A stretch of 19,629 nt of DNA, taken from positions 1-19,629 of the forward strand of contig JAUWCP010000021.1 in the NCBI GenBank assembly GCA_030609245.1, in the 5' to 3' direction. The notes under the pieces were generated by a model that saw nothing but the letters and a program-made list of their open reading frames with translations, made no database searches and was not told the origin of the DNA. Both the position numbers and the translations under genes were made by a program. This stretch comes from Hyphomicrobium sp. (lineage in GTDB: Bacteria > Pseudomonadota > Alphaproteobacteria > Rhizobiales > Hyphomicrobiaceae). This document shows positions 1 to 6,744 of this stretch, in pieces; the stretch's first letter is position 1, and the number at the start of each line of letters is the position of its first letter.

Positions 1-744
1 GAATTCATGACCTGGAACTTTGCTATGCAGGCCATCGACCAGATCATCAATTCAGCAGCAAAGACACGCTACATGTCGGGCGGCCAGATGAGCGTACCTA
101 TTGTCTTTCGCGGGCCGAATGGGGCCGCCGCCCGCGTCGCCGCCCAACACAGTCAATGTTATTCAGCCTGGTATGCGCACGTGCCGGGTCTCAAAGTTAT
201 CGCTCCCTCAACGCCCGCTGATGCGAAGGGACTTCTGAAAAGCGCGATCCGGGATCCCAATCCGGTCGTCTTCCTCGAAAACGAAATCCTTTACGGGAGC
301 AGCGGCCTGGTGCCGACGGGTGATGATTGGATTGTGCCGATCGGAAAAGCGCGGATCGCGCGTGAGGGACAGCATGTCACCATCGTATCGTTTGCGCGCG
401 GAATGACATACGCCTTGGAAGCTGCCGATCGACTCGCCAAAGAGGGTGTCGAGGTCGAAGTTATCGATTTGCGGACATTGCGTCCCCTCGATCTTGAGAC
501 GGTGTTAAGGTCGGTGCGCAAGACGAATCGCATAGTCACGGTTGAAGAAGCGTGGCCTGTGTGTTCGGTAGGCTCCGAAATCTGCGCCCAAGTGGCGATG
601 CAAGCTTTTGATGATCTCGACGCCCCGCCGGCGAAGGTCTCGGGCGCGGATGTACCGATGCCCTATGCGGCAAACTTGGAGGCGCTGGCGCTTCCCTCGG
701 TCGCTCAGGTCATCGCGGCGGTCAATTCGGTACTTTACGTATAG
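1..744 (+). CDS. pdhB: Pyruvate dehydrogenase E1 component, beta subunit (3' part)
   Basis: This is the C-terminal 247 residues of the E1 beta subunit, which with E1 alpha decarboxylates pyruvate using thiamine diphosphate and passes the acetyl group to lipoamide. The frame is open from base 1, so the ATG at 7 is internal and the true start lies upstream. Visible family signatures include MTWNFAMQAIDQI, the FRGPNGAAARVAAQHSQ segment, FLENEILYG, and the C-terminal transketolase domain with VIDLRTLRPLD and EEAWP. In many alphaproteobacteria E1 beta carries an N-terminal lipoyl domain. That part would lie off the window, so its presence here is unknown. The order pdhB, DUF5076-type gene, pdhC supports the assignment. 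Identity is very secure; only the 5' end is missing. Confidence 0.96.
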   Translation, partial: EFMTWNFAMQAIDQIINSAAKTRYMSGGQMSVPIVFRGPNGAAARVAAQHSQCYSAWYAHVPGLKVIAPSTPADAKGLLKSAIRDPNPVVFLENEILYGSSGLVPTGDDWIVPIGKARIAREGQHVTIVSFARGMTYALEAADRLAKEGVEVEVIDLRTLRPLDLETVLRSVRKTNRIVTVEEAWPVCSVGSEICAQVAMQAFDDLDAPPAKVSGADVPMPYAANLEALALPSVAQVIAAVNSVLYV

Positions 745-750
745 TTCTAC

Positions 751-758
751 AAAGGAGG
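751..758 (+). promoter_or_regulatory. Strong ribosome binding site of the DUF5076-type gene
   Basis: AAAGGAGG lies 7 bases before the ATG at 766 and is close to a perfect anti-16S match. It fixes that start and suggests efficient translation right after pdhB. Confidence 0.7.
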
Positions 759-765
759 ACGAGCG

Positions 766-1083
766 ATGGACGATGAGCTTCCAGTTGAGCTCGATCCGCC
801 CGACGGTGTTGATGAGTCTGAAACCGCGGTCGAAGTGCTGCGCGCGTGGATCGGCGATGGATCCCTGCTCGTTTCGCTTAATGCATCGGCGTTTGGAGAC
901 CACGTGGCAGATTGGGGGCGGCTTTTGGCAGAGGTCGGCCATCACGTTGCCAAGGCTGCAGCTCTTAACGGCTACATGCAGGAGGACGAGGCGCAAGCGG
1001 CCCTCCGGGAGGCCTTCACGAGCAGCTTTGAGACATCGTCGGGCAGCATGTCTGGTCAGCTCAAAGGACAGACGAAGCATTGA
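766..1083 (+). CDS. DUF5076-type small protein in the PDH operon
   Basis: This 105-residue protein has no signal peptide and no membrane segment. An acidic N-terminus (about residues 1-25) is followed by a folded-looking core with EVLRAWIGDGSLLVSLN, a DWGRLLAEVGHHVA helix, and a polar Ser/Gly/Gln-rich tail. From memory the core resembles DUF5076, a family with no established function that often sits between pdhB and pdhC in Hyphomicrobiales. That match was not computed. It begins 21 bases after pdhB behind a strong ribosome site and is followed 23 bases later by a 42-codon ORF. Position suggests co-transcription with the PDH genes and perhaps a role with that complex, but nothing in the residues reveals a catalytic function. 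Confidence 0.8.
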   Translation: MDDELPVELDPPDGVDESETAVEVLRAWIGDGSLLVSLNASAFGDHVADWGRLLAEVGHHVAKAAALNGYMQEDEAQAALREAFTSSFETSSGSMSGQLKGQTKH

Positions 1084-1106
1084 GGCAGGCCGAGGGACGA
1101 CAGACA

Positions 1107-1235
1107 ATGAGCGAGGCGGAAATTCTCGATGGCCTATTTAACGCGCGGCAGGCGATCGTGTCGGGCTACATCGCGCTTGCCTATCTCACCTTCGTTCATG
1201 GCTGGTCGAAGAACGCGACGTTGGAGGCTACTTGA
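1107..1235 (+). CDS. Unrecognised 42-residue small protein between DUF5076-type gene and pdhC
   Basis: This short frame runs from ATG 1107 to TGA 1233-1235, filling almost the whole gap between its neighbours. A GAGGGA ribosome-site candidate lies 9 bases before the start. The product opens with an acidic amphipathic stretch (MSEAEILDGLFNARQ), then has a hydrophobic, aromatic stretch around residues 17-31 (IVSGYIALAYLTFV), then a short polar tail. The hydrophobic part could be one short membrane helix or a protein-contact helix. I do not recognise the family. Genuine coding is supported by its fit between genes, the ribosome site and a mostly G/C third codon position; it is opposed only by its length. 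Confidence 0.55.
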   Translation: MSEAEILDGLFNARQAIVSGYIALAYLTFVHGWSKNATLEAT

Positions 1236-1248
1236 GGGGCGCTGAAAG

Positions 1249-2214
1249 ATGGCAACCGTAGCCGAGGCCGCTCACAAGGACCGCATCCTGGCGTCTCCGC
1301 TTGCGCGAAGATTAGCCAAGCAGGCCGGCCTTGATCTTGCGAGCTTGCAGGGGTCAGGCCCGCATAATCGCATCATCAAGCGCGACATCGAGGCTGCGTT
1401 GGGCGCAGGCCGCGACGGTGCTTCTGCGGGACAGGCCGTCGCCACTGTGCCGGGCCGGGCGTTCGCCGCTGTGCCGGCGCTCTCCGATGCAAAGATCCTC
1501 GCACTCTACGACAAGGGCACCTACGAAATCCTGCCCCACAACAACATGCGCAAGGTGATCGCGGAGCGGCTCACGATCGCCACTCAGACAATTCCGCACT
1601 TTTATTTGTCGGTCGATTGTCGGTTAGACGACCTGATGCGCGCACGCGAGCGTATGAATGCCGCCTCACCGCACGAGGGCCCGCGCGCTTACAAACTCTC
1701 TGTCAACGACTTCATCATCAAGGCAATGGCGCTTGCGCTGCAAGAGGTGCCGGCAGCGAACGCGACGTGGACCGAAGGTGGGATGCTGCGCCACAGGTAC
1801 TCAGACGTGGGCGTGGCCGTGGCAGTGGAAGACGGCCTCTTTACGCCCATCATTCACCAAGCCGAGGTTAAATCGCTCTCAGAGATCTCCAACGAGATGC
1901 GTGATCTGGCCGAACGCGCACGCAAGCGCCGATTGGCACCACACGAGTACCAGGGCGGCACCACGTCGATCTCAAATCTGGGCATGTACGGCATCAAGAG
2001 CTTCGACGCCGTCATCAACCCGCCCCACGCGACGATCCTCGCTGTTGGCACCGCGGAACGCCGCGCCGTCGTCGTGGGAGAGAGTATCGCGCCCGCAATT
2101 GTGATGAATGTTACTCTTTCTTGCGACCACCGCGTCGTCGATGGCGCGACGGGAGCTGCCCTGCTTGGGGCCTTCAAGGCCTTTATCGAGGACCCCGTTC
2201 GCATGTTGGTTTGA
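1249..2214 (+). CDS. pdhC: Dihydrolipoamide acetyltransferase (PDH E2) lacking a lipoyl domain
   Basis: E2 moves the acetyl group from lipoamide to CoA and forms the core of the pyruvate dehydrogenase complex. At 321 residues this copy is about 100 or more shorter than usual alphaproteobacterial E2s. It starts directly with the peripheral subunit-binding domain (about residues 12-51, ASPLARRLAKQAG, GSGPHNRIIKRDIEAAL), then a linker, then the full catalytic domain from about residue 95 to the end. The active-site motif DHRVVDG is intact, with His294 and Asp298. No lipoyl domain with its ETDKA-type lysine loop is seen in any frame upstream; that space holds the 42-codon ORF. The N-terminus is short even if the start were moved, because stops close the frame upstream. 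It presumably depends on a lipoyl domain carried elsewhere, most likely on E1 beta. Confidence 0.93.
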   Translation: MATVAEAAHKDRILASPLARRLAKQAGLDLASLQGSGPHNRIIKRDIEAALGAGRDGASAGQAVATVPGRAFAAVPALSDAKILALYDKGTYEILPHNNMRKVIAERLTIATQTIPHFYLSVDCRLDDLMRARERMNAASPHEGPRAYKLSVNDFIIKAMALALQEVPAANATWTEGGMLRHRYSDVGVAVAVEDGLFTPIIHQAEVKSLSEISNEMRDLAERARKRRLAPHEYQGGTTSISNLGMYGIKSFDAVINPPHATILAVGTAERRAVVVGESIAPAIVMNVTLSCDHRVVDGATGAALLGAFKAFIEDPVRMLV

Positions 2215-2223
2215 GGCCGGCTC

Positions 2224-2235
2224 ATATCCGGATAT
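2224..2235. repeat. Perfect 12-bp palindrome after pdhC
   Basis: ATATCCGGATAT reads the same on both strands and begins 10 bases after the pdhC stop. It lies inside a looser inverted pair, GCTCA at 2220-2224 and TGAGC at 2244-2248. There is no T-tract, so it is not a standard terminator. It could be a protein site or chance. Confidence 0.4.
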
Positions 2236-2327
2236 CCGATGTCTGAGCAAATTCGCTGCTGCAGTCGACCTTGCGGAGTTATTTTGCGGCGTGTGGCCCG
2301 CCGGGCACGTTAGCCTCATTTCCACTA

Positions 2328-2333
2328 TATAAT
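2328..2333 (+). promoter_or_regulatory. Candidate -10 element upstream of the first lipoprotein gene
   Basis: A perfect TATAAT stands in the 249-base gap between pdhC and the lipoprotein gene at 2464, an AT-rich patch in otherwise GC-rich DNA. No good -35 hexamer is seen 16-18 bases upstream. If real, it would give a leader of about 125 bases and separate the lipoproteins and lpd from the upstream PDH genes. I see nothing else definite in this gap. Confidence 0.3.
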
Positions 2334-2463
2334 GGCTGCAGATTGAGCGTCGGGGGCATACGTTTAAGGCACTTCTCTTGTGGCTGGTCGGCGGCGAGAC
2401 TAGAAGCGGGAACAACGCTGTGGGCGTACCTTCCCAACGGTTTCAGCGTCGGAGTACTGCGCT

Positions 2464-3168
2464 ATGAAGACTAACTATAAATTCTGCATCGCGTTTCTCG
2501 CGATCGGTGTGCTTGTCTCTGGTTGTGCCCAGGACGGCACGATGACGACCGGCAGCCTCAATGCTGCCCCCGATCCGGCATGCGTAACGCTTGCCGCGCA
2601 GATCAAGACATTGGCAGACCAAGGCGTGCCTGAGAAGGTCGCCAAGGCGGCGAAGAAAAAATACAAATTGAACTCTTCGGATCTCGCCAAGGTAGCCGAA
2701 CTCAACAAGGCTAACGATGACTTCCAGGCGAAATGCTCAAACATGCCGCCGAAGCCAAGCGTCGCTGCGGTGCCGACAAATGCGGATAAGAAGGCTGCCG
2801 CCGCTGCGAAACAGAAGCTAGCAGCAACGAAACCGCCCGTTCCTGAGCATAAGCCTGCAACTGTCTCTCTCGGGGTGACGGATGCAAGTGCTCAAGCGCC
2901 GGACAAACCCGAAGCAGCTCAACCAACTCTAGCGACGGGAACTGCTGTCATTGCGCCACCAGCACAAGATAATCCCGCGGCAGCACAAGCATCTCCTCAG
3001 GCGGAAACTACTGTGATCGCGCCAATAGCGCAGGAGAAACCCGAGGCAGCGCAAACATCGATAGAGACGGGAACTATTTCAAGTGCGCCACCAGCATCGG
3101 GGGAGCCCGAAGCAGTGCAGGTGTCCCCGCAGCCAGGAGCCCCTGCTATTGGGCCACCAGCGCCGTAA
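2464..3168 (+). CDS. Putative lipoprotein with paired-cysteine domain and Pro/Ala repeat tail
   Basis: This 234-residue protein opens with a lipoprotein signal peptide: a basic start, a hydrophobic stretch, and lipobox LVSGC with Cys21 as the lipidated residue. A small helical domain follows, bounded by Cys40 and Cys91 (51 apart), containing TLAAQIKTLADQGVP and a Lys-rich middle. Residues 95-140 are Ala/Lys/Pro-rich. Residues 145-232 are four copies of a 22-residue degenerate repeat (pattern PEAAQ then a T/S-rich part then IAPP), which looks like an extended spacer. Protein 3279-3548 shares the paired-cysteine domain with the same cysteine spacing. A GGAG ribosome site lies at 2451-2454. I do not recognise the family. 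An envelope location with the tail spanning periplasm or cell wall is inferred from composition only. Confidence 0.85.
   Translation: MKTNYKFCIAFLAIGVLVSGCAQDGTMTTGSLNAAPDPACVTLAAQIKTLADQGVPEKVAKAAKKKYKLNSSDLAKVAELNKANDDFQAKCSNMPPKPSVAAVPTNADKKAAAAAKQKLAATKPPVPEHKPATVSLGVTDASAQAPDKPEAAQPTLATGTAVIAPPAQDNPAAAQASPQAETTVIAPIAQEKPEAAQTSIETGTISSAPPASGEPEAVQVSPQPGAPAIGPPAP
2896..3159 (+). repeat. Four in-frame 66-bp degenerate repeats in the lipoprotein gene
   Basis: The stretch encodes four tandem 22-residue units (residues 145-166, 167-188, 189-210, 211-232). Each begins with a charged PE/PA-AAQ segment and ends in I-A-P-P or a variant. The copies have diverged in DNA but keep length exactly, which points to old duplications under selection on the protein. 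Confidence 0.75.
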
Positions 3169-3278
3169 GGCGTGACAACCGCACGCGAGGGGCTTGCGCG
3201 CTACGTTTGCGTGTGGTGAAAACACGACTTGGCTTGTCTCTGGTGGCTGAGGGCAAGTTGCAAGACACGGGACAGAGA

Positions 3279-3548
3279 ATGCGCGTTTCTAACAGGCTTA
3301 TCGCTAGCGCTGCGACGTTGGTGCTTGCAGCGTGTGCTGCCAATGGTGATCCGGGCGCAGCACCTCTGGCCGGGGGCCAATCCTGCCAGACTATTCGCGC
3401 TGATCTCAACCGTTTGGACAGCAAAGGCGTGCCGGCCCTAGTGGAACGGCAGAACGCTGGCAAAAAACTCTCAAAATCGCAAAAAGCCCAGGCCGATCTC
3501 TACAATCAACGCCTAAACGAATATCTCGGCGCACGCTGCCACGTATGA
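3279..3548 (+). CDS. Small paired-cysteine lipoprotein, paralogue of the preceding gene
   Basis: This 89-residue product starts at ATG 3279. An upstream in-frame start at 3207 is possible but would put 24 residues before the signal peptide. The N-terminus MRVSNRLIAS leads into a hydrophobic run ending at lipobox LAAC (Cys19). The mature part carries Cys36 and Cys87, 51 apart exactly as in the preceding lipoprotein, with the shared GVP turn, a central Lys, and an Asn-rich end before A-R/K-C. A gapless alignment of the two domains gives about 13 identities in 52 positions. It lacks the repeat tail. It sits 110 bases after its paralogue and 63 bases before the lpd start. The two cysteines may form a periplasmic disulfide. 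Function unknown. Confidence 0.8.
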   Translation: MRVSNRLIASAATLVLAACAANGDPGAAPLAGGQSCQTIRADLNRLDSKGVPALVERQNAGKKLSKSQKAQADLYNQRLNEYLGARCHV

Positions 3549-3611
3549 TGTGGTGGGGGCTCGGCACACTCGGCGCCGGGGATCTTGCCCCAGTGGAAGG
3601 GTGCGTGCCGC

Positions 3612-5075
3612 ATGACCAGTCGCGACTATGACATCGTTGTCCTGGGTGCAGGGCCTGGCGGCTACGTGGCGGCCATTCGCGCCGCGCAGCTTGGTTTTCG
3701 AACTGCCATTGTCGAACGTGCGCACTTGGGCGGCATCTGTCTGAACTGGGGCTGCATTCCAACCAAGGCGCTCCTGCGTTCTGCCGAGATCTATCGTATG
3801 TGCGCGCGTGCGAACGAGTTCGGCATCACGCGCGGCGGCAAAACGCGCGTGGATCTGAAAACACTCGTGGGCCGATCGCGGGCAGTGGCCGGCGAGCTCA
3901 ACACGGGTGTCGGGTTTCTGCTCAAGAAGAACGGTGTCGATGTCATCTGGGGGGAGGCGCGCATCGCGGGGCCTGGAAAGCTCGCGGTCCGCGGACTTAA
4001 GAAAGCACCGGAGCACTACGAACCTTCTGCGCCAAAGGGTGCGTTGGGTCCTGGAGACTACGCGGCGCAACACATCATCGTTGCAACGGGTGCGCGTCCA
4101 CGTGTGCTTCCCGGTCTGGAGCCGGACGGCAAACTGATCTGGACGTACTTTGAGGCGATGCTACCGCCGGCAATACCAAAGTCGCTGCTCGTCATTGGCT
4201 CAGGAGCGATCGGCATCGAGTTTGCCTCCTTTTATTGCGCGCTCGGCGCGGACGTGACGGTGGTCGAGATCTTGCCCGAGATTTTGCCGGCAGAAGACGC
4301 CGAAATTGCCGCGCTCGCGCGAAAGGCGTTCGAGAAACATGGCATCAAGATCTTCACCGGCACCAAGGTGGTAGAGTTGGAAAAAGAGGCCGATGCCGTC
4401 ACCGCCACCATAGAGTTTGGAGACGGTAAGCGTCAGACGATCAGGACGGAACGCGCCATCTCCGCTGTCGGCGTCGTGGGTAATGTCGAAGGGCTGGGTC
4501 TGGAAGAGCTTGGCGTCACGATTGATAAGGAAACAATTGTTGCCGACAGCCTCGGGCGCACGAACGTGCCGGGTATCTATGCCATCGGCGATGTGGCGGG
4601 AGCGCCGATGCTGGCGCACAAGGCTGAGCATGAAGGTGTATCGTGCGTAGAGGCGATCAAGCGGCTCAATGTTCATGGGCTCGACAAGCTGCGTATCCCC
4701 GGCTGCACGTACTCCGATCCCCAAGTCGCATCCGTTGGCCTCACTGAAGACAAGGCGAAGGCAACAGGTCGGCAGGTGCGCATCGGGCGCTTTCCCTTTC
4801 GCGCCAACGGCAAGGCGTTCGCGTTAGGCGAGCGTGAAGGCCTTGTCAAAACCATCTTTGACGCCAACACCGGCGAGCTGATCGGTGCGCATATGGTTGG
4901 CGCCGAGGTGACCGAGCTGATCCAGGGCTTTGTTATTGCGATGCAACTTGAAGCCACCGAGGAAGATCTCATGCGTACGGTCTTCCCACATCCCACACTA
5001 TCGGAGATGATGTACGAGAGCGTGCTGGCTGCTTACGGCCGGGCCATTCATATCCCGCCGGATGCCGGCCGCTGA
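3612..5075 (+). CDS. lpdA: Dihydrolipoyl dehydrogenase (E3)
   Basis: E3 is the FAD enzyme that reoxidises dihydrolipoamide with NAD+ in the PDH and other 2-oxoacid complexes. The ATG at 3612 gives 487 residues beginning MTSRDYDIVVLGAGPGG, where the Rossmann motif sits at the normal distance from the start; an in-frame TTG at 3585 would add nine residues. The redox-active pair is in GGICLNWGCIPTKALL (Cys43 and Cys48). A second nucleotide-binding GSGAIGIEFASFY segment binds NAD, and AIGDVAGAPMLAHKAEHEG is the FAD-closing motif. The C-terminal interface domain has the catalytic HPTLSE (His about 460). No lipoyl domain is fused at its N-terminus. Its place downstream of pdhC and upstream of lipA supports a role as the PDH E3. 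Confidence 0.97.
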   Translation: MTSRDYDIVVLGAGPGGYVAAIRAAQLGFRTAIVERAHLGGICLNWGCIPTKALLRSAEIYRMCARANEFGITRGGKTRVDLKTLVGRSRAVAGELNTGVGFLLKKNGVDVIWGEARIAGPGKLAVRGLKKAPEHYEPSAPKGALGPGDYAAQHIIVATGARPRVLPGLEPDGKLIWTYFEAMLPPAIPKSLLVIGSGAIGIEFASFYCALGADVTVVEILPEILPAEDAEIAALARKAFEKHGIKIFTGTKVVELEKEADAVTATIEFGDGKRQTIRTERAISAVGVVGNVEGLGLEELGVTIDKETIVADSLGRTNVPGIYAIGDVAGAPMLAHKAEHEGVSCVEAIKRLNVHGLDKLRIPGCTYSDPQVASVGLTEDKAKATGRQVRIGRFPFRANGKAFALGEREGLVKTIFDANTGELIGAHMVGAEVTELIQGFVIAMQLEATEEDLMRTVFPHPTLSEMMYESVLAAYGRAIHIPPDAGR

Positions 5076-5120
5076 TTTCGATCTCACGTTGCGGCTTGGA
5101 ACCTTAGAGGAGGAACGACC

Positions 5121-5375
5121 ATGAACATCGAAACACGCGCTCTGATCACTTTCCTCATCATCGGTATCGTCGCTGGCTTCATCGCCTCATTGGTCGTCGG
5201 CGGCAGTGGGCTTGTGCGATATCTCATCACGGGCGTGATCGGCGCATTCGTTGGTGGCTATCTATTCGATGTGCTGGGCATCGATCTCGGGATCAAAAGC
5301 CGCATCGCATCACAAATCGTCACGGCTTCGGTTGGCGCCATCGTAATCATCATCCTGGCCCGTCTCATCGCGTAA
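5121..5375 (+). CDS. GlsB/YeaQ/YmgE-type small membrane protein, copy 1
   Basis: This 84-residue protein is almost entirely hydrophobic. Three membrane segments are visible, about residues 8-28, 33-52 and 63-83, separated by glycine-rich turns (VVGGSGLVRYLITGVIGAFVGG). That pattern, with the GG-GL-R core, is typical of the GlsB/YeaQ/YmgE family, formerly called transglycosylase-associated proteins, which is linked to stress in some bacteria but has no firm biochemical role. A strong GAGGAGG ribosome site precedes the ATG. It follows lpd by 45 bases and is followed by a diverged second copy. The acidic and basic residues near 55-60 lie in the only polar loop. Confidence 0.9.
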   Translation: MNIETRALITFLIIGIVAGFIASLVVGGSGLVRYLITGVIGAFVGGYLFDVLGIDLGIKSRIASQIVTASVGAIVIIILARLIA

Positions 5376-5426
5376 CAAGAAAACAAAACAACACAACACA
5401 ACACTTCAAAAGGGGATTGGCGCGCG
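5376..5426 (+). other. A/C-rich leader between the two GlsB-type genes
   Basis: The 51-base spacer has a long run nearly free of T and G (about 5377-5408) with repeated ACAAC units, ending in AAAAGGGG as the ribosome site. It is an unstructured, guanine-poor leader in a GC-rich genome. It might aid translation or serve as an sRNA/Hfq contact, but that is speculation. Confidence 0.4.
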
Positions 5427-5696
5427 ATGGAAGACTACTCAGTTTACTGGCCGTGGATCGTCATGGCGCTCAACGGCCTCATTGCCGGTTGGATCGCCGG
5501 GCTGATTCTGGGTGGCGGAGGGCTGATCCGCAACATGTTCGTCGGGATCATAGGAGCCTACATAGGCGGCGCCATGGTTCGCGCGAACCTGCTTAATCTA
5601 CCCTTCACCACAGGGTCCGAATTCGGCGACCAGGTCGTGGTCTCGACCATCGGCGCTATCCTCATAGTCATTCTGGCGCGCATCATTGCGCGCTAA
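5427..5696 (+). CDS. GlsB/YeaQ/YmgE-type small membrane protein, copy 2
   Basis: This 89-residue protein repeats the layout of the gene before it: three membrane segments (about residues 9-29, 35-52, 67-87) and the Gly-rich core LILGGGGLIRNMFVGIIGAYIGG. It differs in an aromatic N-terminus (MEDYSVYWPWIV) and in the loop between segments two and three. The two are clear tandem paralogues rather than a recent copy, since the DNA has diverged strongly. Ribosome site AAAAGGGG lies before the start, somewhat far from it. The family is of unknown function; the two may form a hetero-oligomer in the inner membrane. Confidence 0.9.
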   Translation: MEDYSVYWPWIVMALNGLIAGWIAGLILGGGGLIRNMFVGIIGAYIGGAMVRANLLNLPFTTGSEFGDQVVVSTIGAILIVILARIIAR

Positions 5697-5790
5697 CAAG
5701 AAACGGCCGAACGAGTTGGGCTTGATTGGCACGATAGCGCTGGCCACGTTAGGGAATGAAAAGGCGGCTTGCTTGCTGCTTGGAGCGTGA

Positions 5791-6726
5791 ATGGAAAGCC
5801 TCCCCGCCAAAATGGATGCGAAGAGTTCGGAAGTTGCCAGGGTGGGCATGGTGCGCCCGGTCAAGCCTGCGTGGATCCGCGTGAAGGCGCCGGGCTCCCC
5901 AGCGCACGCGGAGACAGCGCGCATCGTTCGCGCCCACGGTCTGCATACCGTATGCGAGGAAGCCGGGTGCCCTAACATTGGCGAGTGTTGGGAAAAGCGC
6001 CACGCGACCATCATGATCATGGGCGACACCTGCACACGGGCCTGCGCCTTTTGCAATGTGCGGACAGGCCTGCCGCGTCCTCTCGATCCCAGCGAGCCTG
6101 ATAACGTCGCAAGAGCGGTCCAAGAGCTGGGCCTCAAGCACGTGGTCATAACATCGGTCGATCGCGACGATCTCACCGATGGGGGAGCTCATCACTTCGC
6201 CCGTGTGATCACCGCCATCCGAACCGCGCTGCCGACGGCAACGATCGAGGTCCTGACACCCGACTTTTTGCGCAAAGAGGGTGCGCTTGAGACAGTCATC
6301 GATGCAGCTCCCGATGTGTTCAATCACAATCTCGAAACGGTGCCGCGCCTTTATCTATCCATCCGGCCCGGCGCGCGTTATTTCCATTCGCTGCGCCTGT
6401 TACAGCGCGCAAAAGAGATGGATCGGCAACTCTTCACGAAGTCAGGGATCATGGTTGGCTTAGGCGAAATGCGCGAGGAGATTATGCAGGTGATGGACGA
6501 CCTGCGCTCCGCGGGCGTCGATTTCCTCACCATAGGACAGTACTTGCAGCCCAGCCGCCGCCATGCCGAAGTGCAGCGCTTCGTGCCGCCCGATGAGTTC
6601 GATGCGCTGCGTCACATTGCTGTCTCTAAAGGATTTCTGCTCGTAGCGGCGAGCCCTTTAACACGCTCGTCCTATCATGCCGGGGAGGACTTCGAGCGCC
6701 TCACGGCAGCGCGGCGGGTGACTTGA
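5791..6726 (+). CDS. lipA: Lipoyl synthase
   Basis: LipA inserts two sulfur atoms into protein-bound octanoyl groups, making the lipoyl cofactor used by PDH and related complexes. All hallmarks are present in 311 residues. The N-terminal auxiliary-cluster motif CEEAGCPNIGEC has Cys55, Cys60 and Cys66. The radical-SAM motif CTRACAFC has Cys81, Cys85 and Cys88. The C-terminal RSSYHAG (from residue 292) supplies the serine ligand of the auxiliary cluster. The substrate region HNLETVPRLY and the GLGE motif are intact. The start at 5791 follows a GGAG about 6 bases upstream. Placement beside lpd and the PDH genes gives a local supply of the cofactor for that complex. Confidence 0.98.
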   Translation: MESLPAKMDAKSSEVARVGMVRPVKPAWIRVKAPGSPAHAETARIVRAHGLHTVCEEAGCPNIGECWEKRHATIMIMGDTCTRACAFCNVRTGLPRPLDPSEPDNVARAVQELGLKHVVITSVDRDDLTDGGAHHFARVITAIRTALPTATIEVLTPDFLRKEGALETVIDAAPDVFNHNLETVPRLYLSIRPGARYFHSLRLLQRAKEMDRQLFTKSGIMVGLGEMREEIMQVMDDLRSAGVDFLTIGQYLQPSRRHAEVQRFVPPDEFDALRHIAVSKGFLLVAASPLTRSSYHAGEDFERLTAARRVT

Positions 6727-6744
6727 TACAAGACGGAGCCACCC

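Noticed and set aside
1..6. EcoRI site at the very first base as a sign of a clone end
   Set aside because: Several other GAATTC sites are inside the window, so the position may be a clone boundary but says nothing biological.
505..1141. Long overlapping frames on both strands across the pdhB end and the DUF5076-type gene
   Set aside because: They are antisense or shifted frames of genes with clear homology and ribosome sites; their composition is Arg/Ser-rich, as usual for shadows in GC-rich DNA.
2271..2474. 67-codon frame crossing the gap before the first lipoprotein gene
   Set aside because: No ribosome site, it overlaps the lipoprotein start, and its composition resembles no known protein.
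5724..5739. TGGCACG-like sigma-54 promoter before lipA
   Set aside because: The -24 half matches but the -12 GC is off by one base and there is no TTGC; spacing is wrong for sigma-54.
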